A DNA stretch of 64,000 nt from positions 310,001-374,000 of the forward strand of contig CAYVTM010000002.1 in the NCBI GenBank assembly GCA_964454645.1, read 5' to 3'. Below, in pieces: positions 28,004 through 37,550 of this stretch. The notes below the pieces were generated by a model. It had not been told where the DNA came from. It did not search any database and was given only the letters and a program-made list of their open reading frames with translations. The position numbers were made by a program, and so were the translations under genes. This stretch comes from CAYVTM01 sp964454645 (GTDB lineage: Bacteria; Bacteroidota; Bacteroidia; Sphingobacteriales; Sphingobacteriaceae). Each line of letters opens with the position of its first letter. The stretch's first letter is position 1.

Positions 28004-28027
28004 AAAGCCCCCGTTTCCGGAGGCTTT
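28004..28027 (-). terminator. Terminator of the gld cluster (convergent with uvrC)
   Basis: Stem AAAGCC(T)CCG/CGG(G)GGCTTTTTT on the minus strand with one mismatch and a 4-base loop, ending in a T-run in that direction. On the plus strand the following run is A-rich, so it mainly serves the minus-strand gld genes. Confidence 0.7.
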
Positions 28028-28036
28028 AAAAAAATC

Positions 28037-28873
28037 TTAGTATTCCCAGAGATCATGTTCAAATTCGAACAGTTCTTGCTTAATTCTATTTGCTTCCACC
28101 AATGCATCCCAACCCTGAGCATAATCTTCAATACGATTATCGCGCTCGTTAGACCATTTAATGATGTAACTACTGAACATTCTTTGTACAAAGAAATCAT
28201 CATAACTAAAACGAGCCGCATCGTTATGTCTGTTAAACACTTCCTGATTAGCAAAAACTTGACGTGCTTCCGGAAAGTAAATCCAAAACATCGGAGAAGG
28301 CGCAATAATTTCCCCGCTTGTATTTCTTAACAAACGGATAGGTGCGATACCGATAATACGCGGTTCGAAGATGGAACGTTGTTTATCAAAAATCCATTCT
28401 TCCTTAACACGATAAGCAATAATATCGTCACGGTTTAATGTAGTGGTAATAATTTCTCTGGAGAAAGTACCATCCAAATTCTCTACATCGATCGAATCGA
28501 TGTTAGAACCAATCTGAGCAACTTCTTCAGGAGTCATTGGTACTTTAAACTCATCACCAAAATCGTTTGGACCTTGAGGTGTCGGGTTATAAGCAGTAAG
28601 TTCTCCTGCCAATACAGCATCCAAAATTACATCAATCAGTTTAGCGCGAGGATAAGTCATTGGAAGATTTTGTTTCTCTTTCAAATCGATAACTCTCCAA
28701 ACACGTTTTACCCACATCGCATCCGCTTCACGGATTCCTGCATACGGAGTTACTCTTGAAGTTTTGATTGCGTTTTTTTGATACACTCCATCTAAAGGAG
28801 GTTCAGTTTGTGCAAATCCGACTGTCGCCACCAACATCAGGATGGTTAACGATACGATGATCTTGTTTTTCAT
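28037..28873 (-). CDS. gldN: Type IX secretion/gliding protein GldN (PorN)
   Basis: Periplasmic component that forms the large ring with GldK at the inner face of the outer membrane. The 278-residue protein has a signal peptide ending GFAQ, then the family start (LDGVYQKNAIKTSRVTPYAGIREADAMWVKRVWRVIDLKEK), which is characteristic of GldN/PorN. It is the last of the five genes porP-gldK-L-M-N and is followed by a terminator. The 50-base gap from gldM is normal. No active-site residues are expected. Confidence 0.95.
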   Translation of the reverse strand: MKNKIIVSLTILMLVATVGFAQTEPPLDGVYQKNAIKTSRVTPYAGIREADAMWVKRVWRVIDLKEKQNLPMTYPRAKLIDVILDAVLAGELTAYNPTPQGPNDFGDEFKVPMTPEEVAQIGSNIDSIDVENLDGTFSREIITTTLNRDDIIAYRVKEEWIFDKQRSIFEPRIIGIAPIRLLRNTSGEIIAPSPMFWIYFPEARQVFANQEVFNRHNDAARFSYDDFFVQRMFSSYIIKWSNERDNRIEDYAQGWDALVEANRIKQELFEFEHDLWEY

Positions 28874-28923
28874 CTGTTTAATTAATTTGTATTATGTATA
28901 GATGATTTCTTATAAGCATCCAA

Positions 28924-30450
28924 TTATTGTATTCCAATTACAACGCCGTTCAGACGACGGTTAGTACCATCGGGACCGGAAGCAATAATCTCATCAAAGA
29001 ATACTTTATCTTTGGGAGAAATTGTATTTAATGCATTTACCATTTCCGGAGTTAATGCCGCACTGTTCGATACCAATCTCAATGGGTCCTGACGTGCTCG
29101 AATAACGGTCATTTCAAATTTCTTTACAGTAAATTTCAAGTCGAAATCGAAATTTTCCAATACAGCAAATACACCTCGTTGAGTTTTCAATTGATTGGCA
29201 CTCATGTTACCACTCACTATTCCACCAACTTTTGCTACCGGATCCGGAACTCGTTTCACACGATATTCCATACCACCCAATTGTTTGTACTGACCTTTCT
29301 CAACTTCTCCGCTAACTGTAATCATCACCTTGCCCGGGGTTGTAACTTTGACGATATATTTACCATTACCGCCACTCAACGTTCCACCACCGGAAATGCT
29401 TGCTTTCAGTTTTTCTTTTGCAATACCCGGTGCAGAGATTGAAATCGGATTGTCTACACCAATATATAACACATTCATTTTATCTGCCGAAACAACTGCT
29501 GTAGGTTTTGCCGCTTGATATTCCGCCTCAAATTTATATGGCTTAATAGCTCCATCCGGACCTTTCACATTGATAACTCCACCCCATTTTATAAAGCCTT
29601 CCTGGGTAGGAACAATGCGATACTTACCTTTTCCGTTTTCAACAGGAACAGGGCGGCCACCTACAACTATCTCCGGATTTTGAGTAGAGCTTGAAGCCGA
29701 AATAAATACGTCTGCTTCATAAGGCTGACCTACTAACACATAGCTGGTAGGGGCAACCACCGTAGCTTCCAATTGGTCAAATTTAAAGTCATCTGCATCA
29801 ATTTTACTCAATAAGTATGAGACAACATCTGCTTCAGCATTTTTAATATCATTCTGAATTTTTGATAATAAAGTAATTGCAGCAGTTACGGGAACTCCTT
29901 CGAAATTTTTAGACTCCCAGGTTTTACGAACCCCTTCCTTATCCTGAGCAGGTTGAGCAGCATCTAAGCTGAAGTTGAAATTATTACGATCAGCAGGGTC
30001 TACTAACTCCAGTAATTCTTTACGAGTCTCTAATATTTTTTCCTTTAATTCTATTCCTTTTTTCTTTGCAATCATTACCTGAGTTGCAATCTCCATATCG
30101 CTACGTTTAACAATATCTCCGGTTTCTTCATCTATACCTCCCGCATCTTCGATAATTATTGTTTTTAATTCCCTGACATAGCTGTCTAACTCAGTTGAAT
30201 ATTTTTGCGCTAATTGTGCTTTCTCGTATAAGGGACCTGCTTTTTTAGGGTCGTTCTTTACAGCAGACTCAAACGCATCGTATGTAATTTTATTTGCACT
30301 GGCAAAATTAGAAGTAGTTGTTTCTAATCCGTCATTTACCAATTTAAAAGCATTCATAAATTCTTCAGAAACATTCAGTGCCAACATTGCTGTTAACACT
30401 AAATACATCATCCCAATCATCTTTTGCCTCGGTGTTTCTTTTCCGGCCAT
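28924..30450 (-). CDS. gldM: Type IX secretion/gliding motor protein GldM (PorM)
   Basis: 508 residues. The N-terminal membrane helix (IGMMYLVLTAMLALNVSEEF) is followed by a helical first periplasmic domain up to about 230 and then three beta-rich domains (from about APTSYVLVGQPYEADVF to the end). Published structures of GldM/PorM show this arrangement. The protein forms a dimer that transmits the torque made by GldL to the GldK/GldN ring. The sequence is full length and ends in GVVIGIQ. It is 42 bases downstream of gldL. Confidence 0.96.
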   Translation of the reverse strand: MAGKETPRQKMIGMMYLVLTAMLALNVSEEFMNAFKLVNDGLETTTSNFASANKITYDAFESAVKNDPKKAGPLYEKAQLAQKYSTELDSYVRELKTIIIEDAGGIDEETGDIVKRSDMEIATQVMIAKKKGIELKEKILETRKELLELVDPADRNNFNFSLDAAQPAQDKEGVRKTWESKNFEGVPVTAAITLLSKIQNDIKNAEADVVSYLLSKIDADDFKFDQLEATVVAPTSYVLVGQPYEADVFISASSSTQNPEIVVGGRPVPVENGKGKYRIVPTQEGFIKWGGVINVKGPDGAIKPYKFEAEYQAAKPTAVVSADKMNVLYIGVDNPISISAPGIAKEKLKASISGGGTLSGGNGKYIVKVTTPGKVMITVSGEVEKGQYKQLGGMEYRVKRVPDPVAKVGGIVSGNMSANQLKTQRGVFAVLENFDFDLKFTVKKFEMTVIRARQDPLRLVSNSAALTPEMVNALNTISPKDKVFFDEIIASGPDGTNRRLNGVVIGIQ

Positions 30451-30492
30451 TTTATATTATTCTAATAAATTAAAACCTTTTAGTTAAAACAG

Positions 30493-31272
30493 TTAGTTCG
30501 ATTTAATTGTCATCGCAGATAACATATTACCATATACTGCATTTAATGACGATAAATTCTGGGTTAACTTAGCCACTTCATCTTTAAATGATTTTGCATC
30601 ACTCAATGAATCGCTAAAGTTTTGCATAGTTTCGGTAACATTACCGTAAAACTTATTCAGAGTTTTCAAATGGTTATTAGAGTCTTGTAATTCTAATTCA
30701 TACATCGCATTTAATGAAGATAAGTTTTTGGCTAATAGTTGTACCTGATCGTGATACACTTTAGACTCACCGGCAGAGTTTACAATATCTGATAATGAAT
30801 TTGAAGCTTGTGAATATGCCGAGTCTAACTCTTCAACAGATTTAGCCGCTGATTTAATTTTGTCTGTAAATTCATTTGTAGATGTCGCAGCATCTGTAAC
30901 GTTAGAAATGGTGGAAACTTTATCGCCAAAATTTCTTAATCCTTCACCTAAACTTTCGATTAATTCAGGACCAATTTTAGCTTCTTCCAACATTTTATCT
31001 AACTGTTGGGATACGGTTCCTTTATCCGTTGACAGAGCAGATTGACTATGGGCATTCATTCCCGCCAATTCAGGATATACTAAAGTCCAATCGTACTCTT
31101 CATGTGGTTTTTCGAATGCCGACAAGAAGAATATTATCGCTTCTGTTGTTAAACCAACAATTAATAATTCATTTGCAAAAGGTAAGTGTAAGATTTTAAA
31201 CAATGCACCAATGATTACGACTGCAGCGCCAATCCCGTAGACTTTGGCCATTAATTTTTTGTAATTGCCCAT
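30493..31272 (-). CDS. gldL: Type IX secretion/gliding motor protein GldL (PorL)
   Basis: Inner-membrane proton-driven motor subunit. The 259 residues have two N-terminal membrane helices (about 10-30 and 35-53). The second carries Glu44 in GLTTEAIIFF, which I place at the position of the buried proton-path glutamate known from GldL structures. The motif KILHLPF lies between the helices. The long cytoplasmic part is helical and contains two copies of L-x2-NLSSLNA-x-Y, near 187-197 and 240-250. In the cluster it lies between gldK and gldM, its rotor/stator partner. Confidence 0.95.
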   Translation of the reverse strand: MGNYKKLMAKVYGIGAAVVIIGALFKILHLPFANELLIVGLTTEAIIFFLSAFEKPHEEYDWTLVYPELAGMNAHSQSALSTDKGTVSQQLDKMLEEAKIGPELIESLGEGLRNFGDKVSTISNVTDAATSTNEFTDKIKSAAKSVEELDSAYSQASNSLSDIVNSAGESKVYHDQVQLLAKNLSSLNAMYELELQDSNNHLKTLNKFYGNVTETMQNFSDSLSDAKSFKDEVAKLTQNLSSLNAVYGNMLSAMTIKSN

Positions 31273-31354
31273 TTTATTTTATTCGTTTAAAGTTTGAGTT
31301 AAATTGTTTTTATTAAATTATATAGGTTTTTGTTTTTTATATTCATAAAACAGA

Positions 31355-32617
31355 CTACTCATCCGATATTGATCTTCCCATGTACGACATTACATTACGG
31401 AAACCTACATAAGATTTTGCAGTATCTTGATATTCGTAAGAACGTGTACCGTTTTGTAAGAAGTAACCGATATCTTTCCAGGAACCTCCTCTGATTACTT
31501 TACGTTTCATTACTTCCGGATCGTCGTCTTTTGCTTCATAAGCATAATCCGGATTTAAGTCATGAACAAATACAATTCCCGATTCCTCGTAGGCAGTGCT
31601 TGTCCACTCGGCAACATTTCCCGACATATTATATAATCCATAATCATTCGGGAAGTATGAAGTAACTTTTACGGTTTGCATACCACCATCATCTCCATAG
31701 TTTCCTCTACCCGGTTTAAAGTTTGCTAATAAACAACCTTTACTGTTACGGATGTAAGGCCCACCCCATGGGTAATCGGCACCAATTCTTCCTCCACGGG
31801 AAGCGTATTCCCATTCCGCTTCTGTAGGAAGACGGAAGTTGTTTGGAGGAGCATCACCTTGCGATACCTTATAATCACTCAGCATTTTTGAACGCCAAAT
31901 AGTAAATGCTCTCGCTTGTTTCCAGGAAACTCCGACTACCGGATATTCATCATAAGCCGGATGCCAAAAATATTTTTCAACCATAGGTTCGTTCATTGCG
32001 TATACAAAGTCGGAAAGGAAACATAATGTATCCGGATAAATAGCAACTTTTTCCTTCTTAATAAATGAGGAACGGGATTTATCTCTATTCGACTTATTCG
32101 CAGCTTCACGTAGATCGAACCATTGTGCGTCGTAAATCAATTTCCTGACATCTACTTCTTTCTTTCCGAAAATACGATCTTCTTCTGGGAAGTACAATTC
32201 GCTCAATGCTTCTTGTACCATTGGATCGTTGTAACGCAGCCGTTCTCTCCAATTCAAGAACTCATTACCATCGGCATCCTGAAGAATATGCTCACCACCG
32301 ACAATTTTTTTCACGATAGAATCCTGAACATACTGAGTAAACTGACGATACTCGTTATTCGTAATTTCAGTTTCATCCATATAAAACGCACTGATACTGA
32401 TTTGACGGTTGTGGGCGATCTGAGAATAGGAAATATCCTGATCGGACTGGCCCATATGGAACGTTCCTGAAGGGATATATACCATACCGTAGGGAATAAA
32501 TGGTTTAAACTGCTGGCGATTTCTCGCACCAACTAATTCTCCATTACCCGAGTTTAATCCGCAACTACCGATAACTGCTGATAGCCCTGCTAAACAGAAC
32601 AAGGTGATTTTTTTCAT
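31355..32617 (-). CDS. gldK: Type IX secretion/gliding lipoprotein GldK (PorK)
   Basis: Outer-membrane-anchored lipoprotein of the periplasmic ring. The 420-residue protein has a lipobox (VIGSC, Cys19) and a fold related to formylglycine-generating enzymes (SUMF1): YIPSGTFHMGQSDQD, ISAFYMDETEITNNEYRQF, FRLPTEAEWEYASRGG, YPWGG and VIRGGSWKD. In GldK this fold is structural and not a sulfatase activator, so a sulfatase-maturation annotation would be wrong. It begins the compact gldK-L-M-N set, 82 bases before gldL, and lies 205 bases downstream of porP. Confidence 0.95.
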   Translation of the reverse strand: MKKITLFCLAGLSAVIGSCGLNSGNGELVGARNRQQFKPFIPYGMVYIPSGTFHMGQSDQDISYSQIAHNRQISISAFYMDETEITNNEYRQFTQYVQDSIVKKIVGGEHILQDADGNEFLNWRERLRYNDPMVQEALSELYFPEEDRIFGKKEVDVRKLIYDAQWFDLREAANKSNRDKSRSSFIKKEKVAIYPDTLCFLSDFVYAMNEPMVEKYFWHPAYDEYPVVGVSWKQARAFTIWRSKMLSDYKVSQGDAPPNNFRLPTEAEWEYASRGGRIGADYPWGGPYIRNSKGCLLANFKPGRGNYGDDGGMQTVKVTSYFPNDYGLYNMSGNVAEWTSTAYEESGIVFVHDLNPDYAYEAKDDDPEVMKRKVIRGGSWKDIGYFLQNGTRSYEYQDTAKSYVGFRNVMSYMGRSISDE

Positions 32618-32822
32618 AGTATTTGATACTAAAATATGCTTTTTGTGAACAAATTAAATAAAGCCGTAACTACAAAATTAACATTCTATTCAAATTTACA
32701 AACAAAGAATGTTAATAATTATTATTTCTTTTTATATCGTGTTCCATTTAGGAAAGTTCTATAAAATTGAAAATAATGGCAAAATTCTTTATAATCAGCA
32801 AATTACCCAACAATATTTTCTA

Positions 32823-33764
32823 TTACAAGAACCTGGGGGTCTTTATGATAACATCGGTTTTAATTCTTTTTCCGAAGGTCATATCATAACCTACAAACAC
32901 TTCATGCGAGCCCGAACTGTTCAGATTCAATTTCGAAAGGGTATAGTCGTATGAGTAACCCATCTTAATTTTATCCGTAATATTAAAGCCTACCAAGCCG
33001 ACAATCGCATCGTTTAAACGGTAGGATAATCCGCCCCAAAACTTCTGATTGTAATATACCATAGTATTAACATCGAATTGCAGGCTTTTAGTATATTTAA
33101 ACAGTACAGATGGCTTAATATCTACACTAGGGTTTAAGCTCCAATTGTATCCACCCGTAAGATAATAGTGATGTGCATTCCTATAATTGGATGTTCCCGG
33201 GACATCGAAATTTAAGCTTCCTTTGTTTAAATGGGTTAAAGAAGCCCCGACAAAATACAGCTCAGTAGTATATAATACACCCAAATTGACATCAGGAGTA
33301 ATTGCATTTACATTTCCAGAAGGGATACTGGGGTCAGTTACCGGACTCGAGGCTTTGAACTTATCTCCTTCCAGGGTTCTTTGAATAAATCCGAGACTTA
33401 AACCTCCTGATAATACCCCATTTGCCATTTGATGCTTATACGCATAAGAAGCCAAAAAGGTTAACATCCTTTCATAACCAATCTCGTCGTTTATAATATG
33501 TATCCCCGCACCTCCTCTGATTTTGGGAACAGGCATATGCCCACTAACGGTCTGTGTAACCGGCCCTCCATCAACACCTACAAATTGCGTACGGAATAAA
33601 CCCATTAAACTTAAGGATTCTTTACTTCCGGCAACGGCTGGGTTCAATACCAAACCATTAAACATATAATGTGAGTAGTGTGGATCTTGTTGAGCAAATG
33701 TTCGATTGGAGAAGACTATTAATATAGCAAAAAATAGGCAAATACAGGTAAACGTTTTTTTCAT
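32823..33764 (-). CDS. PorP/SprF family type IX secretion outer-membrane protein
   Basis: 313-residue outer-membrane beta-barrel with a signal peptide ending TFAQ, followed by the family signature QQDPHYSHYMFNGLVLNPAVAGS. Alternating aromatic/hydrophobic strands run to the end. PorP is essential for type IX secretion in Porphyromonas, and SprF paralogues help export individual adhesins. Its place directly upstream of gldK, in the order of the P. gingivalis porP-K-L-M-N operon, supports the core PorP role over that of a stray SprF. The 205-base gap to gldK probably holds a separate promoter. Confidence 0.9.
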   Translation of the reverse strand: MKKTFTCICLFFAILIVFSNRTFAQQDPHYSHYMFNGLVLNPAVAGSKESLSLMGLFRTQFVGVDGGPVTQTVSGHMPVPKIRGGAGIHIINDEIGYERMLTFLASYAYKHQMANGVLSGGLSLGFIQRTLEGDKFKASSPVTDPSIPSGNVNAITPDVNLGVLYTTELYFVGASLTHLNKGSLNFDVPGTSNYRNAHHYYLTGGYNWSLNPSVDIKPSVLFKYTKSLQFDVNTMVYYNQKFWGGLSYRLNDAIVGLVGFNITDKIKMGYSYDYTLSKLNLNSSGSHEVFVGYDMTFGKRIKTDVIIKTPRFL

Positions 33765-33916
33765 GAAATCTCTCTATAGCTATCTGAGTTAAATTATTAA
33801 GGTTTTCAAAATTAGCATAATAATAATATTAAGCAAATTTTTTAATCAGGGCTTAAATTAATTGTACTTGCCAGCAAATACAATACCATAGTGAGAGATT
33901 CCTAAAAAAGAGCGCG

Positions 33917-34672
33917 CTATTTATTCGAGGTTTTTACGTACTCCTCAATAGCCATTGTCATTGAGGGAGCCTGAGGGCTAGGCGCCTGAACATCAATCTT
34001 TAACCCTGCATCCAACACTGCCTTGGCCGTGGTGGGGCCAAATGTGGCAATCCGTGTATTGTTTTGCTTAAAGTCGGGAAAGTTGATGAACAGAGATTTA
34101 ATGCCTGATGGACTAAAAAATGCAATCATATCGTAATTTACATTTGCCAGATCGGAAAGATCGCTGCATACGGTACGGTAAATGATCGCTTCCGAAAAAT
34201 CAAAACCATTCTCTAATAAAAATACCGGAATATCTTCACGATGTACATCCGTGCATGGATAAAAGAATTTTTCTTCTTTATGTTTTTTTAATAATGTCAT
34301 TAAATCGGCCGTGGTTTGCTTACCGATAAAAATTTTTCGTTTACGATATTGCACATACTTCTGCATATATAATGCTACTGCTTCGGTAATACAAAAGTAT
34401 TTCATCTCGGCAGGTACTTCCACACGCATCTCTTCACATATTCTAAAATAATGATCAATGGCGTTTCTGCTTGTAAAAATAACGGCTGTAAAATCCAAAG
34501 GATTTAATTTTTCTTTTCTGAATTCTTTTGCCGGAATTCCTTCAACATGTATAAAAGATCTGAAATCAATCTTTAAGTTATATTTCTTTGCTAAATCAAA
34601 AAAAGGAGATTTATCCGTTTCGGGCTTGGGTTGTGTAACAAGAATACTTTTTACTTTCAATTTCTTATCCAT
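33917..34672 (-). CDS. hemD: Uroporphyrinogen-III synthase
   Basis: Closes hydroxymethylbilane with inversion of ring D in heme synthesis. The 251-residue protein is poorly conserved in sequence, as all HemD are, but shows the two-lobe pattern with ILVTQPKPETDKSPF at the start, AVIFTSRNAIDHYF, FFYPCTDVHREDIP, DMIAFFSPSGIKSLF and RIATFGPTTAKAVLDAGLKIDVQAPSPQAPSM. It precedes no other hem gene on its strand. The DUF4271 gene lies 28 bases upstream, a pairing common in Bacteroidota, and hemW lies 3 kb away in the opposite direction. Confidence 0.9.
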   Translation of the reverse strand: MDKKLKVKSILVTQPKPETDKSPFFDLAKKYNLKIDFRSFIHVEGIPAKEFRKEKLNPLDFTAVIFTSRNAIDHYFRICEEMRVEVPAEMKYFCITEAVALYMQKYVQYRKRKIFIGKQTTADLMTLLKKHKEEKFFYPCTDVHREDIPVFLLENGFDFSEAIIYRTVCSDLSDLANVNYDMIAFFSPSGIKSLFINFPDFKQNNTRIATFGPTTAKAVLDAGLKIDVQAPSPQAPSMTMAIEEYVKTSNK

Positions 34673-34700
34673 TCGCTTAAAAAATTATATACTGTTTCAA

Positions 34701-35756
34701 TCACAAATCTCTAATTAGCTTCACTACCACAAGCAGAGGCAGGATTTCCAGGCTGCAAAAGTACACAAATAAATAAAATTTTGGAAATTGAAAATTCTTT
34801 ACAGCAAAGCTGCCACTCCTTAAATACTTATAAAATGCATTAAATACAAGGAAAAACAGCATTGCATACAGCAAATATCCCGATAAGCCGGAATCCATAA
34901 ATTGATAAAAAATTAAAATCGGGAAGATCATCATCACATAAACGATGTTCGAGATGGATTGTATAGCCAGGTATCCCGACATTAATCGCGGAAAAGAAAA
35001 AATGTAAGCGCTAAGCTTCATCAGAATGTATTTAATGGAATAAAACAGAAACACAGCTGCCCAAAGTATCCAATAGGCATCAAGCCCTTCCCGTGGTAAA
35101 TTCCATGAGAAATAACCGGCAATATTGTATAATAACAATGCGAAAATAAAACAGAATAATACAAACAGGATAAACGCCGTCCTTAAGCTGGAAAGCCCCT
35201 CCTCTCGTGTAAACTGTCCAATCACCCGATCATTCCAATAGGCTTGAAAAATAATTGCGAAATTTCTGCTGTACACATTTCGTATTAGGGTAATAAATAC
35301 GAAAATACCTACTAACAGAAAAACAATCCAATTCTCTTTTGTCTTCCGTAAACTTGGAATTCTATGCGATTGCGATTCGCTTATTGTCGTATCGATTTTA
35401 CTGTAATCGAAAGTCGTAACCGGATAATTCCCGGATAAGAATATTTCTTTGCCAGACAGTATATTTTTAGAGATTGAATCCGGCTTTATCATTTTCACAG
35501 TATCCGGAAAAGCTTTTATGTGTAACACTTTCGTAGAATGAGTAGTCGAATCTTTCTTCACTTTCGTACGAACGGGGACTGTTACAGCAGAATCTTTTTT
35601 AGCTTTCGTCCGGGCAGGCATAGCCTGAACCGTATCCGGCATTAACTCCACAGGCATCGGGCCAATTTTTACCGAATTTGTATCCTGAGCATAAGTCGAC
35701 ATGCTGAATATCAGCAAGAACAATCCCGGTATAAGTTTCTTCAACCTGTTCATCAT
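34701..35756 (-). CDS. DUF4271 family membrane protein
   Basis: 351 residues. A signal peptide (MMNRLKKLIPGLFLLIFS, cleaved near TYAQ) and a low-complexity Lys/Thr/Val region with three copies of a PVRTKVKKDS-like unit (about 45-75) precede a membrane domain of about seven helices starting near residue 142 (WIVFLLVGIFVFITLIRN). This is the layout of the Bacteroidota family DUF4271, usually coupled to hemD. Function is unknown. It lies 28 bases upstream of hemD and 11 bases after the beta-barrel gene, indicating one operon. Confidence 0.85.
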   Translation of the reverse strand: MMNRLKKLIPGLFLLIFSMSTYAQDTNSVKIGPMPVELMPDTVQAMPARTKAKKDSAVTVPVRTKVKKDSTTHSTKVLHIKAFPDTVKMIKPDSISKNILSGKEIFLSGNYPVTTFDYSKIDTTISESQSHRIPSLRKTKENWIVFLLVGIFVFITLIRNVYSRNFAIIFQAYWNDRVIGQFTREEGLSSLRTAFILFVLFCFIFALLLYNIAGYFSWNLPREGLDAYWILWAAVFLFYSIKYILMKLSAYIFSFPRLMSGYLAIQSISNIVYVMMIFPILIFYQFMDSGLSGYLLYAMLFFLVFNAFYKYLRSGSFAVKNFQFPKFYLFVYFCSLEILPLLVVVKLIRDL

Positions 35757-35767
35757 TCGGCAAATGT

Positions 35768-37522
35768 TTAAAAATAATTGATGATTCCAAAATGAATCTT
35801 CCCATTTTGAAAACTCATCGGATTTGTAAGCTCTTTCCCCAAGGCATACGAAAGACTAAAAATTCCCAAACCCGTTTCGAAATTAATCCCTGTGCCTATG
35901 CCATAAGGAGAATCATTTACACGGACTCCTTTCCTCTTCATCTCATAAAAGGCCTGATTGAAAAAAAATGAAAAGTATGCATTCCTTTCGAGGAGATAAC
36001 GATACTCTATTTTATACATAAAATAAGATGAAACCGGTATACTTTGCTCATCAAAGCCTCTTAAATCGTTTACTCCACCTATCCTGAATAATTCGTTTAC
36101 AAATAATTCATCCGCCCAAAGCGCTCCTGAAACTATTCCGAGATCCAACACATGCCGCTTGATAATTTGCAGATACCGGTCGGCTTTTATTTGCATGCGG
36201 TACTGAGAAGTATTTGATTGAATGCTGTCGTACAACTGTTCATTCAGGTTTACATTTTTACGTATCTGACGTGTTCCGGCAGAAACCTTCGCATTCAAAA
36301 TATATCCTTTAGTAGGATTCAAACGGTAATCCAAAGCTTCGTAATTCAACCCTAATCCATATTCACGCGTACGCATATCGATATAGTCGGATAGAGTATT
36401 CGCTATTTGTATATCTGATACCGATATCAGATTGGATGAATTGGTTTGATAAAATAATTTCAGACTATTCATCCCTTTCCATAAATAGAATACTCCCACT
36501 TGCGTACTGAAAATCGAAAAGCTGGTATCCTGCTTGCGGATGTGCATGTCGAGATCTACGCCGAACGGAGTCGAAAACAAGAAGGGATACAAAAAATTTA
36601 TTTGTATATCCCTTGTGCTGTTGGGTTGTAATTTCAAATCTATACCCAACAACTCTGCTTGCTTAAATGCATTGTGCAGGCTAAGCTTTGCCTGTCCGAT
36701 CAATTGTGTCTTATCCTGATTCGTTTGTGGCTCTATCCCCAGCAAACCATCAAAATGATTCGCATTTCTTTTCTCGGGATAAAGTTCCAACTCTGCATGC
36801 GTCTCTTTAAAAATTACTTTTGCAGGCTCTCGTTCTTTCAGAAAAGGCAACTCTTCCATACGTGTAGAAATCGCTTGCACAGCAGCTTCGTTGTAAGGAG
36901 AGCCTTCTTTAATTCCGAGATAAGAACTCAAATATTTTTCCGTAATCACCTTCGGGCCTATGAGCCTCACACTATCGATACTATAATACCTGTTAAGTCT
37001 GAGATACAGGGATGCTTTTACCCGATTGCTATCAAGGCGGACATCTTCCAGGCCGGCTACTGCGAAAGGATAACCATTGTTTTCAGCTTGTCTCAAAAGA
37101 TCGTCGAGAATCGTATTCAGGTCATCGAGATTTATTGGTTTCTCAGAATACCTTCTTTCCCGAAATCGTATTCCCGATAAAAATTCCGGAGCTACACTTC
37201 CGGCATCCAAATGCATCCAGCGGTAAGCATCTGAAAGGCTGTAGTACACCTGCATTTCATTCCCCTTTGTCTGCACCGAATCTATTTTCACAAACAAATA
37301 ACCTTTTGCCTGTACGGCGGAAAAAAAACGATCGAGTTCCTGTCGCCTTAATAAAGTATCGCTAAAACTCTTACGATAATTTACCGAAACAGCACTTTTC
37401 TCCGTATCATTACCGATCAATTGCAAACTATACTTTTCCTGTGCGGAAACAAGTTGTGGGAGCAGTATCAGAAGAATGAAACTCACTGAAAAGTAAAGCT
37501 TTCCAGGCATCGTTTTTAACAT
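35768..37522 (-). CDS. BamA/TamA-like outer-membrane protein with POTRA region
   Basis: Outer-membrane assembly-type protein of about 584 residues. The ATG at 37522 (MLKTMPGKLYFS) gives a signal peptide ending VSAQ; a longer frame from 37561 would overlap hemW. POTRA-like segments occupy about 75-260 (YYSIDSVRLIGPKVITEKYLSSYLGIKEGSPYNE is typical). The C-terminal half is a 16-strand-type barrel with the late motif ELFRIGGVNDLRGFDEQSI, as in BamA/TamA/Omp85. It ends with an aromatic residue (INYF). The client proteins are not evident, and it is not the main BamA by length. It shares a transcript with DUF4271 and hemD. Confidence 0.82.
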   Translation of the reverse strand: MLKTMPGKLYFSVSFILLILLPQLVSAQEKYSLQLIGNDTEKSAVSVNYRKSFSDTLLRRQELDRFFSAVQAKGYLFVKIDSVQTKGNEMQVYYSLSDAYRWMHLDAGSVAPEFLSGIRFRERRYSEKPINLDDLNTILDDLLRQAENNGYPFAVAGLEDVRLDSNRVKASLYLRLNRYYSIDSVRLIGPKVITEKYLSSYLGIKEGSPYNEAAVQAISTRMEELPFLKEREPAKVIFKETHAELELYPEKRNANHFDGLLGIEPQTNQDKTQLIGQAKLSLHNAFKQAELLGIDLKLQPNSTRDIQINFLYPFLFSTPFGVDLDMHIRKQDTSFSIFSTQVGVFYLWKGMNSLKLFYQTNSSNLISVSDIQIANTLSDYIDMRTREYGLGLNYEALDYRLNPTKGYILNAKVSAGTRQIRKNVNLNEQLYDSIQSNTSQYRMQIKADRYLQIIKRHVLDLGIVSGALWADELFVNELFRIGGVNDLRGFDEQSIPVSSYFMYKIEYRYLLERNAYFSFFFNQAFYEMKRKGVRVNDSPYGIGTGINFETGLGIFSLSYALGKELTNPMSFQNGKIHFGIINYF

Positions 37523-37550
37523 ATCGTCAAAAATACAGAAATTAGCAAAT

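Noticed and set aside
31355..32617. GldK as a sulfatase-modifying enzyme
   Set aside because: The fold is similar, but the operon context and the known role of GldK in the type IX ring argue against it.
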